A stretch of 64,000 nucleotides of DNA from Cherax quadricarinatus. Its lineage: Eukaryota; Arthropoda; Malacostraca; Decapoda; Parastacidae. The translations under genes were made by a program, and so were the position numbers. The stretch covers positions 3,840,203 to 3,904,202 of the forward strand of contig NC_091372.1 of assembly GCF_038502225.1 (NCBI RefSeq). Reading direction: 5' to 3'. Of this stretch, positions 52,585 to 62,804 are shown piece after piece. Below the pieces are notes generated by a model, which worked only from the letters and a program-made list of their open reading frames with translations, did no database searches and was not told where the DNA came from. Every line of letters begins with the position of its first letter. Positions within the stretch are counted from its first letter, which is position 1.

Positions 52585-54894
52585 CAGTGGACCCTCGCAT
52601 AACGATATTAATCCGTTCCTGAGAGTTCAATGTTAGGCGAAATTATCGTTAGCCGAATTAATTTTCCCCATAAGAAATAATGGAAATCAAATTAATCCGT
52701 TCCTGACACCCCAAAGTATGAAAATTTTTTTTTTTACCACATGAAATATTAATTTTAATACACACAAACTGAAGAAGAGATGTACAATTACATGACACTT
52801 ACCTTTATTGAAGATCTGGTGATGATGGGATGGGAGGAGGGGAGAGTGTGGATGGTCTTAGTGTTTAGAAGGGGAATCCCTTTCCATTAGGACTTGAGGT
52901 AGCAAGTCCTTTTCCGGGGTAACTTCCCTTCTTCTTTTATTGCCACTAGGACCAGCTTGAGAGTCACTGGACCTCTGTCGCACAACATATCTGTCCATAG
53001 AGGCCTGTACCTCCAGTTCCTTTATGACATTCCTAAAGTGTTTCACAACATTATCAGTGTAATAGTCACCAGCACGGCTTGCAATAGCTGTGTGAGGGTG
53101 ATTTTCATCAAAAAAGGTTTGCACTTTAAGCCACATTGCACACATTTCCTTAATCTTTGAAGTAGGCAACTTCCTCAATTTCTCTATCCCCTCCTCTGGA
53201 GCAGTTTCCTCAGGTCTGGCCTCTTGCTGTTGAAGATGATCTAGCAGCTCATCAGTGGTTAGTTCTTCATTGTCCTCCTCCACCAACTCTTCCACATCCT
53301 CCCCACTAACCTCCAACACCAAGGACTTCCCCAATGCCACAATGGATTCCTCAACTGGCATATGCTTCTCAGGGTTAGCCTCAAATCCTTCAAAATCCCT
53401 ATTGTCTACACATTCTGGCCACAGTTTCTTCCAAGCAGAGTTCAAGGTCCTCTTAGTCACTTCCTCCCAAGCCTTACCTATAATGTTTACACAATTGAGG
53501 ATGCTAAAGTGATCTCTCCAAAACTCTCTTAGAGTCAATTGAGTTTCTGAGGTCACTACAAAGCACCTTTCAAACATAGCTTTTGTGTAGAGTTTTTTGA
53601 AGTTTGCAATAACCTGCTGGTCCATGGGCTGCAGAAGTGGAGTGGTATTAGGAGGCAAAAACTTGACCTTAATGAAGCTCATGTCTGCAGAAAGTCTCTC
53701 TGCCACGTCTGAAGGATGACCAGGAGCATTGTCTAATACCAGGAGGCACTTAAGGTCCAATTTCTTTTCAGTTAGGTAATTTTTCACAGTGGGGGCAAAT
53801 GCATGGTGTAACCAGTCATAGAAAAAGTCCCTAGTGACCCATGCCTTACTGTTTGCCCTCCACAGCACACACAAATTAGCCTTGAGGATATTCTTTTGTC
53901 AGAACACTCTGGGAGTTTCAGAGTGATACGCCAATAAAGGCTTCCCTTTGCAATCACCACTAGCATTGGCACACATCAACAGAGTAAGCCTGTCTTTCAT
54001 AGGCTTATGTCCTGGGAGTGCCTTTTCCTCCTGAGTAATGTAGGTCCTGCTTGGCATTTTCTTCCAAAACACTTGTTCAGGTTTCAAGTCCTCAGCCTCT
54101 ATGTACTCCTTGAATTCATGCACATATTTTTCAGCTGCTTTTTGGTCCAAACTGGCAGGCTCACCATGCCTTATCACACTATGTATGCCACTACGATTCT
54201 TAAATCTCTCAAACTAACCTTTGCTGGCCTTAAATTCACTCACATCACCACTAGTTGCAGGCATTTTTCTAATTAAATCCTCATGCAACTTCCTAGCCTT
54301 TTCACATATGATCGCTTGAGAGATGCTATCTCCTGCTATCTGTTTTTCATTTATCAACACCAATAACAGTTACTCAACATCTTCTGTCACTTGCGATCTC
54401 TGTTTCGAAAACAAAGTTGCACCTTTGGCAAGAACAGCTTCCTTGATTTCTATTTTCTTGGCCACAATAGTAGCGATGGTTGATTGGGGTTTTGTGTACA
54501 ACCTGGCCAGCTCGGAGACACTCGCTCCACTTTCATACTTAGCAATGATCTCTTTCTTCATATCCATAGTAATTCTCACCCTTTTTCCTGTAGGGTTGGC
54601 ACTAGAAGCTTTCTTGGGGCCCATGGTCACTTATTTTGCAGGTGAAATCACTAAAAACGCTGTGGTAATTTGAAATGTTCCAATTGTATGCTTGGATGTG
54701 ACCGCGGTGGCTGGCTTGTAAACACTACCACCCATGGAACAAGTGAGGCTGGCTCAGGCCGCACGTGGACGCGTCTCGAACGCATCGCGTTGAGCGAGTT
54801 TTTTAGCGCTAGGCGAGGCAAAATTTTTGTGTTAAAATATATCGCTAGGCGGATTTAACGTTATGCGATGCGTTCGTTAGGTGAGGGTCCACTG
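52585..54894 (-). mobile_element. Tigger-A-like transposon, near full length
   Basis: 2310 bp with CAGTGGACCCTCGCATAACG and (reversed) CAGTGGACCCTCACCTAACG ends, TA at 52583-52584 and 54895-54896. Subfamily with CTC rather than CCC in the end, inserted in an RTE LINE. Carries the pseudogene at 52858-54630. Confidence 0.92.
52858..54630 (-). pseudogene. Tigger (pogo/CENP-B type) transposase, broken
   Basis: Segments 54630-54370 (helix-turn-helix, start TMGPKKASSANPTGKR), 54177-53899 and 53972-53784 (middle), and 53874-52858 (338 codons: LLVLDNAPGHPS, PNTTPLLQPMDQQVI, acidic C-terminus). Besides frameshifts it has an in-frame 24-bp loss at about 54068, so EQVF joins directly to WKK and the NCDETGLF block with the first catalytic Asp is gone. 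Second and third Asp remain. Not functional. Confidence 0.9.
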
Positions 54895-56106
54895 TATTTC
54901 CCTTCTGTATATCACTACATTGTTAAAGGATCATAACTTTTTTCTTTGTGTTCTACTTCGTTGCACCAATCACTCATTTTCCCCCATCTGCACCTCGCCA
55001 CCTATACCCATAAATTTCTGCACACTATCACTGCCTTCTGAAATTTACCCTCTTACCTCTTCAACCTTATAAAGTGAGTTCTTTTTAGTCTGCGTTTCTC
55101 ATAATAGTTGCCTACATCTTACCTTAACTATCTTGTTTAATTCATTAACTTTTCCACTCTTAATTGCCTGATGACTTTCCCCTTGTACCCCATCTACCTC
55201 TTGTTCCCACTGTAGCTTCTTTTAAATAATGATATATTCTTCAACCCTCTAAAAACATGCACATCTAGATATCTACCCATCATCCTTTTACCTTCTAAAG
55301 CAGTCTAGTAAACTCTCATTTTGCCCTATATCTTATTAAATCTACATTATCATTTACCCTTGGCACTCCAAACTTTCCTATGCCTTATATAAAAGTTTCT
55401 TGAACTTTAGGATTTAGGTCCTCTACAGTTATTTTCACTTGGTTCAAAACTCTTCAAACATTCACTTCTCCCATAAGGTATCCTCTACACACATCTTTCT
55501 CCGAATGCATGAGCACTTAGTATAACCCAACCTTATTCTAATTCACATAATTCTTGAATTTAAACACTTACTCTCGATACTGCTGCTTCTTTAGTTCCCT
55601 TGGATACACCCAGTTTAACCCTTTTGTTTCAATTTGTGCTAGGAGAGGAAGCTTTTTTCTCATACATAGCATTAACAATCAAGTCTTCTCATTTGTACGA
55701 CACCCATGCATTCAGGCAACCCAGTTTCAGACTTTCTATTTTAGTAAATCAGGGTTCTTTTTTAGTAAATACAGAAAGGGTTATTGGCCCCTTGCTCCTG
55801 GTATTTTAGTTGCTTATGGAGGAAAAATTCTCACCCATTTCCCAGTAGAACTATTAAGAAAATTAGAAGGGAACTCTGTGTATGTATTCTGTATGTGTAG
55901 TATGTCCTGGATGTTAGTAGCAGTAAGATGTATAGTTGTCATGTTAGGTGTTTATATGACAGGAAAGAGACTAGCAATTTACCAGAGTACAAAACAATTT
56001 ACTAGTTCCAGTTTCACAATTGGGTACATATATCTTTTGTAGTAAACTTGCTAGTGTTGGGTTAGATAATGCAGTACAGATATGGAAGTATAAATGTTTT
56101 CAAATA

Positions 56107-56309
56107 CAGTGGTACCTTGGGATACGAACTTAATTCGTTCCAGAAGGCTGTTCGAGTGCAGATGCCAAACGAATTTGTTCCCATAAGGAATAATGTAAAT
56201 TAGATTAATCCGTTTCAGACCCCGAAAAATACACTTACAAAAGCACTTATATAAATACACTTACATAATTGTTTGAGTTTTGAGCTGTTTGTATCCCGAG
56301 GTACCACTG
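56107..56309. mobile_element. 203-bp CAGTGGTACC MITE
   Basis: Ends CAGTGGTACCTTGGGATACG and (reversed) CAGTGGTACCTCGGGATACA, TA at 56105-56106 and 56310-56311. Longer relative of 4961-5101. Confidence 0.9.
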
Positions 56310-56316
56310 TATTTGC

Positions 56317-56466
56317 AAGCGGACTTATCGGCAGATGGCTCTATGAAAGATAAAGTGAACCATAGAAATGACTAGGGTGGATGGTGCATTGAAGCATCTG
56401 TAGAGACAAAAAACTTTATCCATGGAGGCAAAAGGGGGGAATGTACCAGAGCATAGTGGTACCAAG
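56317..56466 (+). mobile_element. RTE LINE fragment
   Basis: 'gcagatggctctatgaaaga', 'ctgtagagacaaaaaacttt', 'atggaggcaaa' correspond to 16725-16860 of the intact LINE. Short and non-coding. Confidence 0.75.
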
Positions 56467-58730
56467 CTGTGGAAAACTGCTGTTGTTCTGCCTTTTCATG
56501 AATCAGGTACTTCAAGCAATGATGCCTCACACTATCACCTCATTGCACTTAGCACTACAGTTTACAAGTTGATGGAATGTCTAGTAAATAGATGTTTGGT
56601 GTGATATTTAGAGACACAGTAGTCTCTCCACTAGTCAGTTTGTCTTTTGTAAGGGCTGCTCTGCTATTGATCCCTTACTTTGCTTAGATAGCTATGTTCA
56701 TAATGCCTTTGCTAGTAACCATTGTTACAGCAGCCTTTTTTGACCTTGAAAAGCATATGACACTACTTGGAGGTATAACTTCTTGGCCTGAATTCATTTC
56801 TTAGGCCTCTGTGGCAAATCTGCCACTTTTCCTTAAAAGCTTCTTGTCTGAGAGACATTTCCATGTTCGGGTTAATAATTTGCTTTCCCTGGACTTTGTC
56901 CAAACTGAAGGTGTCCCTCAGGGATGTACTTAGTGCCACTCTTTTTCTACTAGCAATAAATGATCTGACCTCTGTTCTCTCATCTAATATTTGGTCATCA
57001 CTGTCGAAGACTTTACTATAGCTTGTGCAGGCACTGACTGTCGTCTGTTGGCAGCCTCACTCCACAATGCTATCAAGTGTTTCCCATTGAGCCACTATGC
57101 ACGAGTTTAAATTTTTTGGTGCTAAAATGCTCTAAATTACTTTCACCAGACGTTCTGGTTTCTCTGATACTCTATTGTACCTGTATGGATCCTGTAAGTG
57201 ATATAGTTGAATATCTCGGCCTTCTATTTGATCGCAGGTTGTCCTGGAAACCTCACGTTACCTCCCAGAAGGCAACTTGCCATAGTTGGCTGAACCTCCT
57301 TAAAACCCTCGCTCATCTTTCATGGGGGGGTGTCATTGAATTCTTCTTCGACTGCATTCAGCCCTAATTTTGTCGAGACTCAACCATGACCGTCACAATC
57401 CTTCTATATATAGGATAGTAACTGATGTTAGTAGCAGTCCATTATTTGTTCACTGCCCGTTTACTCCATCCCTTTTTCTCTTTGTCTTCACTCGCTCTTG
57501 ATTTCTCGCCAGTTGCCCCCCCCCCCCCCATCCTTTATATGTTCATGTAGCATCCAACTTTTCTTCCCCCCCCTCCCCCCTCGGAAAGTTCCAACAGTTT
57601 GTGTCTGTCTTTCCTCACTGGCGTGCATGAAAGCCCATATACCTACAGTTGCTTCTCATTCCCTTTTTCTCAACCACTTCTGGTCTCATTCTCAAGCCTT
57701 TGCAGTGTACAATGGCTCTAAATCCTCTAATGGTATTGTGCAAGAGAATTTATTGGGCTCTGCTAGCATTTTTACAGCTGAACTGCATGCAATTCTTATT
57801 TCAATTACAGCCTCTCCTCACTTAACAATGGAGTTCCGTTCCTAAGACCATGTCGGTAAATGAATTTGTCACAGTGAAGAGCATACCATAATGGTAGTGG
57901 GTTTGTGTCAACCGTTTTAATGTCACTTTTGCACCATTTATAACATTTCTGGTATATTTTTAAATGTTTATACAGTAATATACTGTATATTGTAATAAAC
58001 AGAATAGAGGAAATCAGCTACAATATACATTATTTAGGTATGCATATTGGTCAGGGAGCCCGTCACAAGTTCGAGTCGTTGGTAAACGAGTATACATCGC
58101 TAAGTGAGGAGAGGCTGTATTCATATTGCATCTGTGCCTATTTCAACATTTGTAGTAGTTTTTTTAGTGCTTTGCAAGCTGTTGAAAAATTTTATTCACT
58201 TCATCTCCTAGTTCTTCGTAGACAGCTTTGGTTGTGCCACATTTCTAGCAAAAACAAAGAAACCATTTTCTGATGGGTTCCTGGTCATGTGGATGTTCAG
58301 GGTAACAAGCAGGCAAACTCTGCTGCACGGCCAGTGGTACGTGACCTTCCAGTTTCATATAAGAGGTATACCATATTCAGACTATTCTGCTGTGATCTCT
58401 AACCTCCTTCACAACCATTGCCAACATTGTTGGTCCGATATGACTCATAAATTATATTCCATCTAGCCAAGTTTTGGTTTCTGGCCTTATCGATGCAGAG
58501 GTTGGGAGACTATGCTTTCCGTCTTTGCATCTGGTACGCCCATCTTACTCATAGGTATCTCGTAGAGAAATACTGTTCCACTTCGTGAAAATTGTCAATT
58601 CCAATTTCTGTTTACCATATTCTATGGGACGGTCCTGTCTATTAACAAGGACACAATTTTCCTCCATTGTCACCACTCTAATGCCCTTATAGGTTTAGTG
58701 CTTCTTTTTTATTATAATACAATGTAATGT
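56467..58730 (+). pseudogene. LINE with RT and RNase H (I/Nimb-like), degenerate
   Basis: A series of broken frames. EGVPQGC near 56905 is followed by LFLLAINDL, the RT turn. 57498-57845 contains VYNGSKSSNG and SIFTAELHAILISI, the start of an RNase H domain. After a 310-bp MITE (57808-58117), 58268-58330 reads WVPGHVDVQGNKQANSAA, its C-terminal motif. The 3' end is 'cttataggtttagtgcttct' followed by ATTATAAT. RT plus C-terminal RNase H is typical of the I group of LINEs; the clade is an inference. Confidence 0.75.
57808..58117. mobile_element. 310-bp CAGCCTCTCCTCACTTA MITE
   Basis: Ends CAGCCTCTCCTCACTTAAC and (reversed) CAGCCTCTCCTCACTTAGC with TA at 57806-57807 and 58118-58119. It interrupts the RNase H region of the LINE. 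Confidence 0.9.
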
Positions 58731-59300
58731 CGTTTATCTTCTCTCCTTGCTGATGGCTCCACCATTGACTTTTTGACAGCAACTGATTTATTACACAGAC
58801 TTTGATAATCCTTCTATTATAAAAAGAAGTGCTAAACCTACTAGGGTCATACAGTGCTGCAGGGCAGGAATTAATGCAGGATCAAAGGATAAGTAAGGGT
58901 GGAGAAGAAAAAGGTAAAGTTAGGAAGGGCTGTGAGGAGTGCTAAAGGAAGGATTATCCAAGTTTGTGTAATCAGTTGCTGTCAAAGTCAGAGGAAGTCT
59001 GTGTCAAAGGTGGGTTTGTCAGCAAGGAGGAAAGATAAAGTAAGGGTGTTAGAGTGGTGACAACAGGAAAATTCTGCATGCTTGTCACAGTGCTTCCTAA
59101 CTTTGCCTTTGTTGTCCTCTCCATCCTTACTTATCCTTTAATCCTGCATCAGTTCCTGCCCTGCACCACTATGATCCTAGTAGGTTTAGTGCTACATTTT
59201 GATTATAATGACCCTAGTGGGTTTAGTGCATTATGATTATCCCATTTTCTAGCACTACTGTACTGAATGACCCTTGTAGGTTTAGTGCTTAGTTATGATT
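58640..59300. repeat. inverted cluster of LINE 3' ends
   Basis: 58660-58815 (sense) and 58820-59070 (antisense) share 'gacagcaactgatt' and 'ccttgctga' blocks in opposite orientation, and a further sense tail follows at 59075-59300 with 'taggtttagtgct' repeated several times. Fragments of one LINE family in head-to-head arrangement. Confidence 0.65.
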
Positions 59301-59304
59301 ATTA

Positions 59305-59400
59305 TAATCTAACCAGGAAGCCTATGGGACCTTGACTGCCACTTTCAAAATTTCCCATTTTCTTTCATGCCCAAAATTTCATTCTCTACAGAGTTTCCCC
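59305..59400 (+). repeat. orphan monomer of the ~84-bp satellite
   Basis: 'gcctatgggaccttgactgc', 'tttcaaaatttcccattttc' and 'tttcattctc' follow the order of the array at 62880-64000. A second partial monomer is at 59565-59623. Confidence 0.7.
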
Positions 59401-59540
59401 TCAAGGGAGGTTTTTTGATGCTGGGAAGGGGCTCTTGATCAAGGAAATTGGATCTGCACTCCAATTCCCTTAAGACTACATGCCTTCCATCCCATCCACA
59501 GGCACTATAAACCCTAAGGGTTTAGTGTTTCCCTATAAGC
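59398..59540 (+). mobile_element. SINE, CCTTGGATC family member
   Basis: 'tcaagggaggttttttgatg', 'gggctcttgatcaaggaaat', 'catccacaggcactataaac', 'ctaagggtttagtgtttccc'. The best preserved full-length-like copy in the window. Inserted between satellite monomers. Confidence 0.75.
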
Positions 59541-59623
59541 TGCAGAAAGTGTGGTAGTTTCAATCTCAAATGTTTTCCATTTTTCCCTTGTTCTATATTT
59601 TCCACATTCTAGAAAGCCTATGA

Positions 59624-60758
59624 AAAGTGTAGGCCCAGCTAGGTTCATGTTTTGCACCATGTTGGTGCTGATACCTAGTGGCATGCAGGGCCGGATTACC
59701 GCATAGGCAAACTAGGCATTTACCTAGGGCCCCGCGGTCAAAGGGGTTCAGGGGCTCATCCAAGACTGCGCACATGGTGCAAGTGCAAAGGGGTCCCTAC
59801 CTAAAAAGTTCAAGTGTTTGGAGAGTAAAATTAATTTTTAAAAATTAATCAAAACGAAAATAAATAATGAAATAAAATAAAATAAAAATAAATAAAACCT
59901 AACCATAGATGGCAACACTCAACACGCCTTTGTTTACATCAGAACAGCTGTGTTTTCCCGCTAATGGGTGAGTATGGGAGATTCCTCTCCAATTTTCTGT
60001 AGTAATTACACGTTATCTAGACTTGTACTGTGACAAATTAACTGAAGTGTTGTTGATAGACATTGATGTGTATGGATAAATGTTTGTTTTTGCCTCTAAA
60101 TATTAAGGGAGGTACCTGATAGGGTTACTTGACCAGTAAAGACGCATTTTTGGTAAAAATACTATAAAGAAAAACCTAAAAATGCAAACTGACTTCCGTT
60201 TGTAGGTTTTAAAAGCACTTTGTCCTGTCTTTAAGTCTTTATCATTTCAATAACAGATCTCAATTGATTGATGTTCTACATCACTTCCGTCGCAAATGCT
60301 TAGTTTTCAAGTTGCGGTGGAAGTGATGTAGAACATCAATTAATTTACTACATATTTCCCCAGAAACACACAAGCCACGTCTTGAGTTTATTCTCTTTAA
60401 AATGCATGATTTAACAAGATAGTTATAATGGCTGTTGGTAAATGGTTTTGGTTGTCTTGATGTACTTTCCCTATTAAATTTAATCTAAATAGCCAGAATG
60501 TAATTAGACCTTAAACAGGCTCACACTGACACTCCCCCCCCCCCCCAAGCTGGAAGGGGTCGCTTCGCTTACCCGTAACTCAAAGGGGCCCTGCCAATCT
60601 GAATAGCCTAGGGCCCGGAGACTTCTTAATCTGGCCCTGGTGGCATGTGCTTGCCCATCTCGGCCAGCACCACCCTTACCCGGCCTCACTCAGGCAGCCG
60701 ATTTCACCTAGAAGCCAAATAAAGCAAGGAGCCTCTGAAGCCTCATTGATCCCTGCCC
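59624..60758 (+). repeat. left copy of a direct repeat (LTR-like), split by hAT
   Basis: Without the 0.95-kb hAT-like insertion this is ~180 bp: 'taggcccagctaggttcatg', 'ttttgcaccatg', 'ggccagcaccacccttaccc', 'cctagaagccaaataaagc', 'cctctgaagcctcatt'. The right copy is at 62541-62790. It contains AATAAA. Confidence 0.78.
59686..60639. mobile_element. hAT-like non-autonomous element, 8-bp target duplication
   Basis: 954 bp with ends CAGGGCCGGATTACCGC and (reversed) CAGGGCCAGATTAAGAAG, flanked by gtggcatg at 59678-59685 and 60640-60647. The 8-bp duplication and CAGGG ends fit the hAT superfamily. No transposase. The unfilled site is seen in the second direct repeat at 62585 (acagtggcatatgcttgcc). 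Confidence 0.92.
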
Positions 60759-62540
60759 CCAAATCCATGTATTCATTCCATGATAAATGGTGGCTTAGCA
60801 GTGGTCTCAGCAGTTGTGTTGCCCAGAGAGGAAGACAAAGATGTCACTCGTCATTGCCCTATATAAGTAACATCTGTCTCTCTACGAGTTGTCTTGAAGG
60901 CGTGTCTGCAAGTTTCATTATTTAGTCACAGGATCAGCAGGATCCAGGGCGAAATTTGCTGAATTTTCCTCGAGAAATCTTTGTGGGGTCACCTGAGACT
61001 CCACAGCATCCCACACTGTTTTCAAGTCACGTTTCAGTGTCACCTGTATGTTTCTGCTGTTGTTTTCAGCTCAGCACAGCTATTTCAGAAAGTCAGAGGC
61101 GAGTTTGTGTGGTGCTCTTCATCCAGTGTAGTTGATTCTCCACGTGTTTGTGGGTAGGGGTGTGGAGGAAGTGGCTGGAGTTCCTTGCCTCACTAACCCA
61201 TGCTCGTCTCACACTACTCTCTCACACCCTCTCTGCTGTTTTTTTCTATGAATTCAGTGTGAATTCTTTGCCAGAGCTGTGTATCCAAGTGCCCAAGGTC
61301 ACTCGAAGCCACGTGGATCATGAAGCTATGTGTAGACAAGCCATGTGGAGCGAGCCACGTGAGTTACCAAAGCCACATGCTGTCTGCTGCCTGGCATTAC
61401 CCAGGACATCCCTCACATCACACCTCACATGACAGGATGACACATCGACAGTGTTAGTCTCATGGTGAGCAATTTTTCAGTATTGTCGAGAAGATTGAGA
61501 GAAGAAATATGTTGTGTTAATTCCTCTGTGTTCTCACATCTTCGTGAATGGCTTAGTGTCTATTTTTGCACAGAAAAGCATCATTTGCTAGTGCCAGCCA
61601 TGTAACCACACATGCAGTGCAAGTGTGTGCAAGTTTTTCGTATATCCAGATGTGTGGTCTGACCCCCAGCTGTGATGTAGACCACAGTATGGTCTGATCC
61701 CAGACCACTGGTAGCACCCTTGTGTTACACCCTTGACAGCTGGCATTAGTCCAGGCATCAGTTTACGAGCGTCTGAGCCCCCTTGTACAGAAAGCTCTTC
61801 TGCTCGCCACTCGTAAATGCCTTGCTGAGACTCTTACTCCACCTCCTGACCATTAGAGTGCAGTTATATGTAGAAAAACCAGTCTGAGGACGCTTAGGAC
61901 TAACCTCTGCTATGACTTCAACTCTGTCGAGAGAATGACTCCGCCAAACAGCAGTAGCCCTGTCGGCAGGCAACTGTCCGACTCGTGTCACAGCTTCAAT
62001 GAGCATCCTGCACAAAGATGATGTCACTGCTAGCCCACTCACTGTATGCTGCTACGACTCCCAGATGTTTCTCCCATCGTCGCTGGCAATGACGGCCCCA
62101 GTAACTACCATTTGAAAAATGTCCCGAGTCGTCAGTAGTAGTCCTGCCCAGTTGCCGAGTACTGATGACGCCTCACGTGAGGGCACCAGCAAGTTGTGCC
62201 CCAGGATGAGTGAACCCTGCAGCAACTACTACGATGACTGGTTCACCATTCTAGAGACCATACCCTGTTACATCACGGCTCACTCAGCTGCAGCAGTGTC
62301 TCGTGTTTCAGTATCTGTCCAGATGCAGGAAGACATGCAGTGATGCCCACTAATGCTCAATGTCTTGGCCTACAAAGCACACCCCACCCTTTTTTTCTTC
62401 CCTCCTTGTAGGATTTTTTTTTTGACCATGTCCACATTATATATGTTTATTCTGTGTTCTGTGCCCTATTCCTGCGAGAGACCAAGATTTTTTTTCCCAT
62501 CAATCGTGGTCGAGGACTATGGGTAGGTGGCCAAAGGATA
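60759..62540. other. GC-richer segment between direct repeats, no gene recognised
   Basis: Higher GC than its surroundings. ORFs of 92-94 codons (60647-60925, 61148-61432, 61758-62042 on the minus strand) and 74 codons (62119-62343) have no recognised domain. 'cctatataagtaac' near 60859 could be a TATA-type promoter. If the flanking direct repeats are LTRs this would be the internal region of a non-autonomous LTR element, but I found no gag, pol or primer-binding site that I trust. Confidence 0.4.
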
Positions 62541-62695
62541 TAGGCCCAGTTGGGTTCATGTTTTGCACCATGCTGGTGCTGACAGTGGCATATGCTTGCC
62601 AACCTCAGCCAGCACCACCCTTGCCCTTCCTCACGCAGGCAGCCAACTTCACTTGGTAAACAAGGTCTACTTGGTCACCCTCTGGGCCTATGCAC

Positions 62696-62726
<31 letters not shown>

Positions 62727-62790
62727 CTGTGTACCTAGAAGCCAAATAAAGTAAACCTCTGAAGCCTCATTCACTGATCCCTGCCTGGAC
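62541..62790 (+). repeat. right copy of the direct repeat (LTR-like)
   Basis: Matches the left copy block by block, with an extra segment containing a ~25-base A tract (62698-62723). Ends 'cctctgaagcctcattcact'. It lacks the hAT insertion. Confidence 0.78.
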
Positions 62791-62804
62791 ACAATCCACA
62801 TTTA

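Larger units (their letters stand above)
52335..56050 (-). mobile_element. old RTE LINE, 5' half, split by a Tigger
   Basis: 52335-52582 is antisense of the region between endonuclease and RT ('tcatttgttccctaggcttt', 'atcaaaatttgttggtaaaa'). 54897-56050 continues through the endonuclease towards the 5' UTR ('gattaacaatcaag'-type endonuclease start, 'tattggccccttgctcctgg', 'cttatggaggaaaaattctc'). The intervening 2.3 kb is the Tigger at 52585. Much more diverged than the other copies. Confidence 0.78.

Noticed and set aside
61148..62343. Three ORFs of 74-94 codons as new genes
   Set aside because: Typical of chance length in a GC-richer stretch; no recognisable domain, signal peptide or supporting context.
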